From: Clostridia bacterium
GTDB lineage: Bacteria > Bacillota > Clostridia > Oscillospirales > Butyricicoccaceae
DNA: 13,002 nt
Reading direction: 5' to 3'
NCBI GenBank assembly: GCA_900763355.1
Contig: CAAFJY010000060.1
Span: 1 to 13,002, forward strand
The notes under the pieces are model-generated. The model made no database searches. It was not told the DNA's origin and saw only the letters and a list, made by a program, of their open reading frames with translations. Below are positions 1 through 6,374 of this stretch, in pieces; the first letter of the stretch is position 1, and the number at the start of each line of letters is the position of its first letter. The translations under genes were made by a program, and so were the position numbers.

Positions 1-37
1 GCAGCCCCTTCCGCCGGACTTTGGCGGACGGGGCTGC
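1..37 (-). terminator. Terminator hairpin after the XRE-type gene
   Basis: The arm GCAGCCCC (1-8) pairs with GGGGCTGC (30-37). After one T/C mismatch the stem continues as TCCGCC (10-15) with GGCGGA (23-28), leaving a 7-base loop. It starts 7 bases beyond the stop codon of the minus-strand gene ending at 45. Any T-tract would lie outside the window, so the terminator role is inferred from stem strength and position. Confidence 0.7.
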
Positions 38-44
38 TGGTTGT

Positions 45-290
45 TTACAGAATTTCCTCGAAGCTCTCCGGCGGGGCAAAGAGCTTTTCGGTCTCGCTCC
101 CCAGCCATTGGGCCAGGTGCTCTGCGGCGGGGAGGACCAGGTGAGCCGGGGCGCGGCCGCGCTCCATGGCCCGGAGGGTCCCCAGACTGATGCCGCACAG
201 ACGGGCCATCTCCACCTGGGTCAGACCCCGGCGGCGGCGCAGGCGGAGCAGGTTCGCCGCAAAGTGGGAAGCATGCCCTGGATCGTCCAT
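45..290 (-). CDS. Small XRE-family helix-turn-helix DNA-binding protein
   Basis: The protein has 81 residues and is essentially a single Cro/CI-type HTH domain spanning about residues 10-66. LTQVEMARLCGIS (23-35) holds the first HTH helix and turn, and SLGTLRAMERGR (35-46) is the recognition helix with its usual ERGR-like end. There is no ligand or dimerisation domain beyond this. The ATG at 290 is preferred over the upstream start at 362 because GAAAGGAGG lies 9 bases before it, a TTGACT-17-TACCAT promoter lies just upstream, and the extra N-terminal residues would overlap that promoter. It is divergent from the RHH gene at 412, so it may regulate the shared promoter region, but no operator can be assigned. 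The target genes are unknown. Confidence 0.85.
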   Translation of the reverse strand: MDDPGHASHFAANLLRLRRRRGLTQVEMARLCGISLGTLRAMERGRAPAHLVLPAAEHLAQWLGSETEKLFAPPESFEEIL

Positions 291-323
291 GTTTCCGCGC
301 CTCCTTTCACGATAGATAACGAA

Positions 324-352
324 ATGGTAGCACTCTGTGTGTGGAAAGTCAA
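324..352 (-). promoter_or_regulatory. Sigma-A type promoter for the XRE-type gene
   Basis: Read on the minus strand there is TTGACT (352-347), a 17-base spacer and TACCAT (329-324). The -35 matches 5 of 6 and the -10 matches 4 of 6. It sits 34 bases upstream of the chosen ATG and its ribosome site. It overlaps the candidate plus-strand promoter at 342-370. Confidence 0.55.
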
Positions 353-370
353 GGGATAGCACGGTAAAAT
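342..370 (+). promoter_or_regulatory. Candidate promoter for the RHH gene
   Basis: TGGAAA (342-347, 4 of 6) is followed by 17 bases and TAAAAT (365-370, 5 of 6), about 40 bases before the ATG at 412. The -35 hexamer shares base 347 with the -35 of the divergent promoter, so the two promoters probably compete or share one operator. Confidence 0.4.
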
Positions 371-411
371 GTGAACATATTGCAGCGGATTATGACAAAG
401 GATGTGTTTTG

Positions 412-603
412 ATGCCGACGAACCGAATCCAGACCGGGATCCGCTTTCCCGAAGAGACCCTGCGGAAGCTGGCGTATATTGCCAAGAAGAACCACCGGTC
501 ACTGAACGCCCAGCTGGAGCATCTGGCACAGTGCTGTATTGACCGCTATGAGCAGGAGATGGGACCCATCCAGCTGGAAGATATGTTTGACAGCGACCTG
601 TAA
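412..603 (+). CDS. Arc-like ribbon-helix-helix DNA-binding protein
   Basis: The 63-residue protein has the layout of an Arc/MetJ-type RHH repressor. IQTGIRF (6-12) is the DNA-contacting beta strand, PEETLRKLAYIAKKNHR (13-29) is helix A, and SLNAQLEHLAQCCIDRYEQ (30-48) is helix B, followed by a short acidic tail. Such proteins bind DNA as dimers through the paired strands. The ATG at 412 is chosen because AAAGGA (397-402) is well spaced before it and the fold starts at once. The GTG-initiated extension from 337 would cover the promoter and adds nothing domain-like. Stand-alone RHH proteins are often antitoxins or plasmid/phage regulators, but no toxin gene adjoins it here, so its role is open. 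Confidence 0.8.
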   Translation: MPTNRIQTGIRFPEETLRKLAYIAKKNHRSLNAQLEHLAQCCIDRYEQEMGPIQLEDMFDSDL

Positions 604-617
604 GCAGACAAGCCATG

Positions 618-655
618 AAAAAATCACCCCGGTCCGCGGACCGGGGTGATTTTTT
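618..655. terminator. Bidirectional Rho-independent terminator
   Basis: This is a perfect 38-base palindrome centred between 636 and 637. The left arm reads AAAAAATCACCCCGGTCC and its complement ends in TTTTTT. It gives a GC-rich stem with a T-run on either strand. It lies 15 bases after the RHH gene and 20 bases beyond the end of the convergent permease gene, so it serves both. Confidence 0.93.
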
Positions 656-675
656 GTTTTTGGAACCGAAACGGC

Positions 676-3600
676 TTATTCCGGGGCCTTGAGGGATTCC
701 ACCATGTCGATGCTGCGGAGCTTTCTCCCCATGCAGAGATTGACCAGGAGGGTGAACAGCGCCGTCAGCGCCGCGGAATAGAGATAGCTGTGCAGCCCGA
801 TGGTCCGCCCGAACATGACGGCGTCCACCTCGGCGGTGCGCACCACATATTGGTGGAAAAAGATCCCCAGGAACAGGCCCAGCGCCGCCCCCATCAGGCT
901 GAGGAGGAGAGTCTCCCGGTAGACATAGGCCCCCACCTCCCGGGGGTAGAAGCCCAGGACCTTGATGGTGGCGATCTCCTTCTGCCGCTCGCAGATGTTG
1001 ATGTTGGTGAGGTTATAGAGCACCACGAAGGCCAGGGCCGCCGCCGAGATGATGAGCACGATGACGATGTAGTCCACGCTCCCCAGCATATCGGCAAAGG
1101 AATCCATCACCGAGGTGGTGAAGGACACCCCCGTGGCGTTGCTGCTGCGGAGGAGATCCTCCGCCAGGGCGTCCCGCCCCTCCTGGGTGGCGGCATCCAG
1201 AGCCTTGGCATAGACGGTGTCAAAGGCGGGGGCTTCCCCAAAGGCGGTCTCATAGACCTCCTCCGGGATGTAGAGATAGCTCTGCACATAGTTTTCGCAC
1301 ACGGCGGAGATGGGGATGCGCGTTTCGTTCCCGTCCTGGTCCCGGACGGTGAGGGTGTCCCCGGCGCGGACGTCCAGCCGCTTGGCGGCCTTTTCCGTGA
1401 GGATGGCCCCCTCCCGGGTGAAGGGGATGGGCTCCCCGCTCTTCCGGTCCCGGAAGGTGATGAAATCGGTCAGCCGGCCGCTGTCGCTGGGGACGATCAG
1501 GTAGAGGGAGACCTCGGTATCCCCGGCGACCCCCTCGCCGCTCTCCATGTGGATGGGGAGATAATCCTCCACCCGGCTGCTGTCGGAGAGGATGGCGGAG
1601 ATCGTCCGGTCGGTGCGGTCGTCTCCTGCGTGCTTGAGATGGAGCGTGAGGTTATAATCCATGAGCTCCCCAAATTGCAGCCGAACGATGTCATTGATGG
1701 AATCCCGCAGGCCAAAGCCCGTGAGCAAAAGGGCCGTGCAGCCGGTGATGCCGATGATGGTCATGAAAAACCGCTTTTTGTACCGGAAGAGGTTGCGGGC
1801 CGTCACCTTGTGGGTGAACTTCATCCGCCGCCAGATGGGGGTGATGCGCTCCAAAAGGATGCGCTTGCCTGCCGGGGGCGCTTTGGGCCGCATGAGCTGG
1901 GCGGCGCAGTCCCGGAGAGAGCCCCGCAGGGCCCCCAGGGTGGCCGCCATCACCGCCAGCAGGATGAGCCCCGCCGACAGGAGGATATAGACCCCATGCC
2001 CCGCCGGCTCCAGGGGCGGGAGCTGGTACATGAGGGTATAGGCGTTGCGGATGACCCGGGGGAAGCCCCACAGCCCCGCGCTCAGCCCCACCAGGCTCCC
2101 CAGGGCACAGGCCGCCGCCGCATAGGCGAGATAGCGCCCGGCGATGGCCCGGTTGTCATAGCCCAGGGCCTTGAGCGTGCCGATGCTGCCCCGGTCCTCG
2201 TCGATCATCCGGGTCATGGTGGTGGAAGCCACCAGTGCCGCCACCAGGAAGAAGAACACCGGGAAGACCTTGGCGATGGCCGCCACCTTTTCGGTGTCGC
2301 TCTGGTAGTAGATATAGCCCTCGTTGCTCTCCCCGGGGGTGAGAACGTACCACTCCGGGCTGTCGATGGCGTCGATGTCATCCTGGGCGTCCAGAATCTT
2401 TTGGTTGGCATCGGCGATCTTTTCGTCAAACTCGGCTTTGCCCTCGTTGTAGTCGGCCCAGCCGTCGTCCAGCTCCTTGCGGGCGTCCTTCAGCTTGCCT
2501 TCGGCCTCTGCCAGGTCTTTTTCTCCCTGGACGAGGTCGGTCTTGCCCTCTTCCAGCTGGGCGAGACCGTCCCGGTACTGGGCCCAGCCGTCGTCCAGCT
2601 CCTTGCGGGCGTCCGCCAGCTGGGTCTTGGCCTTGTCCAGCTCTTCCCGGGCGAGGCGGAGCCGTACCGTCCCCTGCCGCCACTGGATCTTGCCGTCTTC
2701 CAGCTGCTTCCGGGCATCTTCATATTCCGCCCGGCTCTGGGAGAGCGTGTGACTCCCGGCCCGGAGCTCGGCCCGGGCGCCGTCCAGCTGCGCACGGTTC
2801 TGGTCGAGGACACCCTGCTGGGCCTGCAGCTGCTGCCGCCCGGCGGCGATCTGGCTCAGACTTGCCTGATAGGTCGCGTCATCCACAAGCCCTGCGGCGT
2901 GGGCCTGTTCCAGCTGGGTCTCCTGGGCATCCAGCCCGGCGGAGGCGCTGTCCAGCTGGGACTGGGCGGCATCCAGCTGGGCTTCGGCGGCGTCCAGCTG
3001 GTCCGAGCCGCTCTGGAGCTGGCTTTCTCCCTCCTCCAACTGCTCCCGGGCCTGGTTGAGGAGGGCGGTGTTTTCGTTGAGGGTCTCGTAGGCTTCGTCC
3101 AGCTCCGCCTGGCTGTCCTCCACCTTTTGGAGATTTTCTTCGTACTGCGCCAGGCCGTCGGCATAGTCGGCTTCCCCGTCCTGGAGCTTTTTCAGGGCGT
3201 CGGGGAGGTCCTTTTCATGGTCGGCGATCTCCTGCCGGGCGTCGGCCAGCTTCTGCTTGCCATCCTCCCAGTCCCGGAGGCCGTCGGCATATTCCGCCTC
3301 CCCGTCCTGGAGCTTTTTCAGGGCGTCGTCCAGCTCCTGCTGCCCCTCGGCGGTCTTGTCGGCCAGCTCGGCCTTGGCATCGTCCAGGGCTTCCTGGGCC
3401 TCCTGGCGGAGCTTGTCGGAGCGGACGTATTTCTGGGTCTCGGCCAGGGCCTTGATCTGCTCCTGCACCGGGAGGACCAGGTCATCATAAGCCGCGGAAT
3501 AGGCTTCGGTCTCCCGCGCCCCCGCGACGGTGAGATAGATCCCCGTGTAATAATCCATCCGGAAGCATTCGTCCCCGAGGAAGAGGATGCACCCGATGCT

Positions 3601-4203
3601 GCCGTTGCCGATGGTGGTGCTTCCCCGCTGGACCATGGAGATGTAGTATCCGGAGGTGACGGTGCCCACCACCGTCAGCTCACGCACCGAGAGATCCTCG
3701 TCGGTGTCCTCCCCCTCCGGCGGGAGGAGGGTGACGGTATTCCCGGGAGAGAGCGCCCCACCGTGGAGCTCATATTCCTGGAGGATCACGCATTCGTTCT
3801 CGTTTTCCGGCCAGCGGCCCGATTGCAGGAGGGGACGGTTGAGGTCATTTTCCCCCTCGCCGCCCCAGTTTTTCACCCCGTGGAGCCGGGCCACCAGGGT
3901 GTCGCCGCCCTCGGTGAGGATCTGGCGGTCCAGCATGTGGGCGGGCATGGAGCCCAGGATATTTTCCTGAGCGGAGAGGACGTCCAGGTCCCCATCGTCC
4001 AGGCCCAGGTTCCCCGCGATATAGAGATCGTAGAGATTGGACCGGTGATAGAGCTCGCTGGCGGTGTGGCGCATGTCGGGGGTGGTGGCCAGCAATCCCG
4101 CCAAAAACCCCGTCCCCAGGGCCACGATGGCAAATATGGCCAAAAATCGGCTCAGACTCCCGCGCACCGAACGGAAGCAGGCTTTCCAAAACGTCTTTTT
4201 CAC
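676..4203 (-). CDS. FtsX-family ABC transporter permease with long extracytoplasmic coiled coil
   Basis: This 1175-residue protein is the membrane subunit of the exporter whose ATPase is the gene just upstream. TM1 lies at about 18-40. A large extracytoplasmic region (41 to about 645) contains a heptad-rich coiled coil at about 262-612. The first FtsX core has helices near 646-663, 690-712 and 737-757. A cytoplasmic linker and TM5 (about 812-831) follow, then a second extracytoplasmic domain (about 833-1040) and the second FtsX core near 1042-1064, 1097-1118 and 1139-1158. ERQKEIATIKVLGF (1072-1085) and DEDRGSIGTLKALGY (668-682) are the conserved cytoplasmic coupling segments. The start is a GTG 7 bases after the ATPase stop, with a weak ribosome site, so translational coupling is likely. 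A start further in would remove TM1. Family members act as mechanotransmitting exporters or resistance pumps. The substrate cannot be read from the sequence. Confidence 0.93.
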   Translation of the reverse strand: MKKTFWKACFRSVRGSLSRFLAIFAIVALGTGFLAGLLATTPDMRHTASELYHRSNLYDLYIAGNLGLDDGDLDVLSAQENILGSMPAHMLDRQILTEGGDTLVARLHGVKNWGGEGENDLNRPLLQSGRWPENENECVILQEYELHGGALSPGNTVTLLPPEGEDTDEDLSVRELTVVGTVTSGYYISMVQRGSTTIGNGSIGCILFLGDECFRMDYYTGIYLTVAGARETEAYSAAYDDLVLPVQEQIKALAETQKYVRSDKLRQEAQEALDDAKAELADKTAEGQQELDDALKKLQDGEAEYADGLRDWEDGKQKLADARQEIADHEKDLPDALKKLQDGEADYADGLAQYEENLQKVEDSQAELDEAYETLNENTALLNQAREQLEEGESQLQSGSDQLDAAEAQLDAAQSQLDSASAGLDAQETQLEQAHAAGLVDDATYQASLSQIAAGRQQLQAQQGVLDQNRAQLDGARAELRAGSHTLSQSRAEYEDARKQLEDGKIQWRQGTVRLRLAREELDKAKTQLADARKELDDGWAQYRDGLAQLEEGKTDLVQGEKDLAEAEGKLKDARKELDDGWADYNEGKAEFDEKIADANQKILDAQDDIDAIDSPEWYVLTPGESNEGYIYYQSDTEKVAAIAKVFPVFFFLVAALVASTTMTRMIDEDRGSIGTLKALGYDNRAIAGRYLAYAAAACALGSLVGLSAGLWGFPRVIRNAYTLMYQLPPLEPAGHGVYILLSAGLILLAVMAATLGALRGSLRDCAAQLMRPKAPPAGKRILLERITPIWRRMKFTHKVTARNLFRYKKRFFMTIIGITGCTALLLTGFGLRDSINDIVRLQFGELMDYNLTLHLKHAGDDRTDRTISAILSDSSRVEDYLPIHMESGEGVAGDTEVSLYLIVPSDSGRLTDFITFRDRKSGEPIPFTREGAILTEKAAKRLDVRAGDTLTVRDQDGNETRIPISAVCENYVQSYLYIPEEVYETAFGEAPAFDTVYAKALDAATQEGRDALAEDLLRSSNATGVSFTTSVMDSFADMLGSVDYIVIVLIISAAALAFVVLYNLTNINICERQKEIATIKVLGFYPREVGAYVYRETLLLSLMGAALGLFLGIFFHQYVVRTAEVDAVMFGRTIGLHSYLYSAALTALFTLLVNLCMGRKLRSIDMVESLKAPE
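2455..2614. repeat. 126-base tandem-type duplication in the C-terminal coiled-coil arm
   Basis: A 34-base block at 2455-2488 recurs without change at 2581-2614, an offset of 126 bases. It encodes DARKELDDGW at residues 531-540 and again at 573-582 of the permease. The offset equals 42 residues, or six heptads. Confidence 0.85.
3153..3328. repeat. 126-base tandem-type duplication in the N-terminal coiled-coil arm
   Basis: A 50-base block at 3153-3202 recurs at 3279-3328 with 47 identical positions, again offset by 126 bases. It encodes ALKKLQDGEAEYADGL at 294-309 and ALKKLQDGEADYADGL at 336-351 of the permease, a 42-residue step that keeps heptad phase. Confidence 0.85.
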
Positions 4204-4210
4204 CGGAGAT

Positions 4211-4912
4211 TCACCACTCGATCTGCTCCACCGGGAGGGGGGCGGGATTGATCTCGCTGCTGAGGATCTTCCCGCTCTTGACCCGGATGACCCGGTCGGC
4301 CATGGCGGTGAGGGCGGTGTTGTGGGTGATGACGATGACGGTCTTGCCCGTCTGGCGGCAGGTGTCCTGGAGAAGCTTTAAGATGCTCTTGCCGGTGACA
4401 TAATCCAGCGCGCCGGTGGGCTCGTCGCACAGCAGGAGCTTGGGATTCTTGGCCAGGGCCCGGGCGATGGCCACCCGCTGCTGCTCCCCGCCGGAGAGCT
4501 GGGCGGGGAAATTGTCCAGCCGGTGGCCCAGACCAACCTGCTCCAGCGTTTTTTTCGGGTCCAGGGGCTCCCGGCAGATCTCCGAGGCCAGCTCCACATT
4601 TTCCAGTGCCGTGAGGTTCTGCACCAGGTTATAGAACTGGAAGACGAAGCCCACGTCATACCGCCGGTATTCGGTCAGCTCCCGCGCGTTCAGAGAAGAA
4701 ATTTCTGTCCCATCCAGGCGGATGACCCCGGAGGTGCAGCTGTCCATCCCTCCCAGCATATTCAAAATGGTGGTCTTGCCCGCGCCGGAGGAGCCGACGA
4801 TGACGCAGAACTCCCCCCGCTCCACCGAAAAGGTCACGCCGTCGGCGGCCAGGATCTCCTGTTCCCCCACCACATAGCGCTTGACCACGTTGTCAAACTC
4901 AATAAAGCTCAT
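4211..4912 (-). CDS. LolD/MacB-type ABC transporter ATPase
   Basis: The 233-residue nucleotide-binding subunit energises the FtsX permease encoded directly downstream. All the ABC motifs are visible: Walker A GSSGAGKTT (40-48), Q-loop in VFQFYNL (Q92), signature LSGGEQQRVAIARAL (139-153), Walker B LLLCDEP with the catalytic Glu at 164, D-loop ALD (168-170) and switch His 197 in VITHNTA. Length and the signature spacing are typical of the MacB/LolD/FtsE group that partners FtsX-type permeases. The ATG at 4912 follows AGGGGG at a normal distance, and an extended -10 promoter lies just upstream. It ends 7 bases before the permease GTG, so the two form one operon. It is a soluble protein expected on the inner face of the membrane. 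Confidence 0.96.
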   Translation of the reverse strand: MSFIEFDNVVKRYVVGEQEILAADGVTFSVERGEFCVIVGSSGAGKTTILNMLGGMDSCTSGVIRLDGTEISSLNARELTEYRRYDVGFVFQFYNLVQNLTALENVELASEICREPLDPKKTLEQVGLGHRLDNFPAQLSGGEQQRVAIARALAKNPKLLLCDEPTGALDYVTGKSILKLLQDTCRQTGKTVIVITHNTALTAMADRVIRVKSGKILSSEINPAPLPVEQIEW

Positions 4913-4942
4913 GTGCGCCCCCTGATCGTAAAATAATATTTA

Positions 4943-4973
4943 ATTATAGCACATCCCCGGAAAAAACGGTGAA
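4943..4973 (-). promoter_or_regulatory. Extended -10 promoter for the ABC exporter operon
   Basis: On the minus strand a perfect TATAAT (4948-4943) is preceded by TGC, giving the extended -10 form TGCTATAAT. A weak -35, TTCACC (4973-4968), sits 19 bases further upstream. The -10 is about 30 bases before the ATG, in an AT-rich stretch that contrasts with its surroundings. Confidence 0.65.
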
Positions 4974-4993
4974 GGTTTTGTGAAAAAACGGAG

Positions 4994-5026
4994 AAAAAAC
5001 CGTCCGGAAGCGCAGCTTCCGGACGG
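4994..5026 (-). terminator. Rho-independent terminator of the aldolase transcript
   Basis: The arms CCGTCCGGAAGC (5000-5011) and GCTTCCGGACGG (5015-5026) form a perfect 12-base-pair stem with a 3-base loop. Read on the minus strand it is followed by TTTTTT (4999-4994) and a second T-run after CTCCG. It lies about 165 bases after the aldolase stop and just upstream of the exporter promoter, so it insulates the two units. Confidence 0.88.
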
Positions 5027-5042
5027 AATACCTTTGTGTGCG

Positions 5043-5159
5043 GTTGGAGCGGAGTTCCGGGCTGCTCCGCAGCCCACGGCCCTTCTGGGCCGCGCCGCGA
5101 GTGCGGCGTTCGACGGAGGAAGCCTGTGTGTCAGGCGACCGGAGTCTGTCCGATCCAAC
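5043..5159. other. Multi-hairpin structured intergenic element, possible ncRNA or repeat
   Basis: A closing stem pairs GTTGGAGCGGA (5043-5053) with TCCGATCCAAC (5149-5159), 10 of 11 positions with one G/A mismatch. Inside it lie four hairpins: GGGCTGC/GCAGCCC (5059-5075, 3-base loop), CGGCCC/GGGCCG (5077-5092, 4-base loop), CGCCGC/GCGGCG (5093-5108, 4-base loop) and GCCTG/CAGGC (5122-5136, 5-base loop). A short GAC/GTC pair sits at 5137-5146. No ribosome site or plausible small protein is seen. It occupies the region between the aldolase stop and its terminator. It could be a 3' UTR-encoded RNA, a dispersed intergenic repeat or a MITE-like insertion; the sequence alone does not decide. Confidence 0.6.
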
Positions 5160-5164
5160 GGGGC

Positions 5165-5191
5165 CCCCGCAAAAGCGACGCTTTTGTGGGG
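5165..5191. other. Hairpin directly after the aldolase stop codon
   Basis: CCCCGCAAAAGC (5165-5176) pairs with GCTTTTGTGGGG (5180-5191) around a 3-base loop, with one G/T wobble. It touches the stop codon at 5192-5194. No T-run follows on either strand, so it is not a standard terminator. It may protect the mRNA end or mark the edge of the adjoining structured element. Confidence 0.6.
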
Positions 5192-6217
5192 TTAAATTTT
5201 ACTCAACAGCGTTTCCACCTGCTCCCGGGTGGTGGCCCAGCTGGTGCAGAAGCGGACGTTGCGGTGGGTCTCATCCGCGGGGCCATAGTCGTCAAAGGAG
5301 AAGTCCTTCCCCAGTCGCTCGGCCTGTTCCAGAGAGAGGATGGGGAACTGCTGGTTGGTGGAGCTGTCGCACATGAAGGAATAGCCCTTGGCGGCAAAGC
5401 CCTCCTTCAGCACCTGAGCCAGCTTCACGGCGTGTCTCCCCAGCGCAAAATAGAGCCCGTCGGTAAAGAGCACGTCGAACTGGAGCCCCAGCAGCCGCCC
5501 CTTGGCCAGCAGACCGCCCCGCTGCTTGATGAGGGGCCGGATGTCGGGGATGAGGGCCGGGTCGGGGATGACCAGCGTCTCCCCAAAGAGGGCCCCCACC
5601 TTGGTCCCACCGATGTAGAAGATGTCGCACAGGTGGGCCAGTTCCGGCAGGGTGAGGTCGTTTTCGGCAGAGGCCATCCCATAAGCCAGGCGCGCTCCGT
5701 CGATGTAGAGGGGAAGATGGTATTTTTGGCAGACGGCATAGATCTCCTGAAGCTCCTGCTTTTTGTAGAGCGTCCCCGTTTCGGTGGGCTGGGAGATATA
5801 GACCATCCCCGGCTGGACGATGTGCTCCCAGGAGGCGTCGTCCCGCCAGGCGCAATAGGCATCCTCGATGCGCTTCCCCGTCAGCTTGCCGTCCACGCCG
5901 GGGAGGGCGATGACCTTGTGCCCCGTACCCTCAATGGCCCCGGATTCGTGGCAGTTGATGTGGCCGGTGTCGGCGGAGAGCACCCCCTGGTGGGGCCGCA
6001 GGAGGGAATAGATCACCGTGGTGTTGGTCTGGGTCCCGCCCACCAGGAAATGGACGGCCGCCCCGGGCAGCTCACAGGCGGCCCGGATCTTGTCCGCGGC
6101 GCTCTGGCAGAAGGGGTCCACCCCATAGCCCAGGGTCTGGCAGAGGTTGGTCTCCTCCAGCTTTTTCAAAATGGCGGGGTGCGCCCCCTCCAGATAATCG
6201 CAGTCAAAACGGATCAT
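5192..6217 (-). CDS. Low-specificity L-threonine aldolase-like PLP enzyme (beta-eliminating lyase family)
   Basis: The 341-residue cytosolic enzyme belongs to fold-type I PLP proteins related to L-threonine aldolase, which splits threonine or allo-threonine into glycine and acetaldehyde. Visible landmarks are HFLVGGTQTN (56-65) in the cofactor phosphate region, the DTGHINCHESGAIEGTGHK segment (83-101) with the ring-stacking His, YISQPTETGT (140-149), LYIDGARLAYG (170-180) with the pyridine-binding Asp 173, and YIGGTKVGALFGE (201-213), where Lys 206 should form the Schiff base. The length matches the family. The ATG at 6217 is preferred over longer forms because AAAGGAG (6232-6226) lies 8 bases before it and homology begins at once (MIRFDCDY). 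It has its own promoter, divergent from the cobalamin operon. Whether threonine or another beta-hydroxy amino acid is the real substrate is not visible. Confidence 0.9.
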   Translation of the reverse strand: MIRFDCDYLEGAHPAILKKLEETNLCQTLGYGVDPFCQSAADKIRAACELPGAAVHFLVGGTQTNTTVIYSLLRPHQGVLSADTGHINCHESGAIEGTGHKVIALPGVDGKLTGKRIEDAYCAWRDDASWEHIVQPGMVYISQPTETGTLYKKQELQEIYAVCQKYHLPLYIDGARLAYGMASAENDLTLPELAHLCDIFYIGGTKVGALFGETLVIPDPALIPDIRPLIKQRGGLLAKGRLLGLQFDVLFTDGLYFALGRHAVKLAQVLKEGFAAKGYSFMCDSSTNQQFPILSLEQAERLGKDFSFDDYGPADETHRNVRFCTSWATTREQVETLLSKI

Positions 6218-6278
6218 GGCATGCGCTCCTTTATTCTTTCTGTTGCAGCGTAATTTTTGGAGAAATGCGTTTTTTCTT

Positions 6279-6307
6279 ATTATAAGGCACCTTCCACGGG
6301 AATGCAA
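6279..6307 (-). promoter_or_regulatory. Promoter of the aldolase gene
   Basis: Read on the minus strand there is TTGCAT (6307-6302), a 17-base spacer and a perfect TATAAT (6284-6279). It lies about 60 bases before the ATG. Its -35 is separated by a single base from the -35 of the divergent cobalamin-operon promoter. Confidence 0.7.
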
Positions 6308-6308
6308 G

Positions 6309-6337
6309 TTGCGGGGCGGCGGCTTTCGTGATATACT
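6309..6337 (+). promoter_or_regulatory. Promoter of the cobalamin nucleotide-loop operon
   Basis: TTGCGG (6309-6314, 3 of 6) is followed by 17 bases and TATACT (6332-6337, 5 of 6), with TG at 6329-6330 making an extended -10. The likely start is near 6344, leaving a leader of only about 30 bases before the ATG at 6375, which is too short for a cobalamin riboswitch. Confidence 0.55.
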
Positions 6338-6374
6338 TCTTTCACAAGATTTTTGCAGGAAGCGGGAGGGACCC

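Noticed and set aside
2400..3420. Repeated GTCCAGCT-type words considered as a CRISPR or tandem satellite
   Set aside because: They encode in-frame heptads (for example QLD, ELD) of a coiled coil in a continuous gene. Spacing and identity do not fit a repeat-spacer array.
646..4251. A 1201-codon open frame on the plus strand, longer than the permease gene it opposes
   Set aside because: It lies wholly antisense to a permease with clear FtsX motifs, its translation is low-complexity and without recognisable domains, and it begins inside the terminator region. GC-rich heptad coding sequence commonly leaves the opposite strand open.
5036..6253. A 405-codon plus-strand frame opposite the aldolase gene
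   Set aside because: The minus strand encodes a complete PLP enzyme with its own promoter and ribosome site. The plus frame has no domain and crosses the structured element and the divergent promoter.
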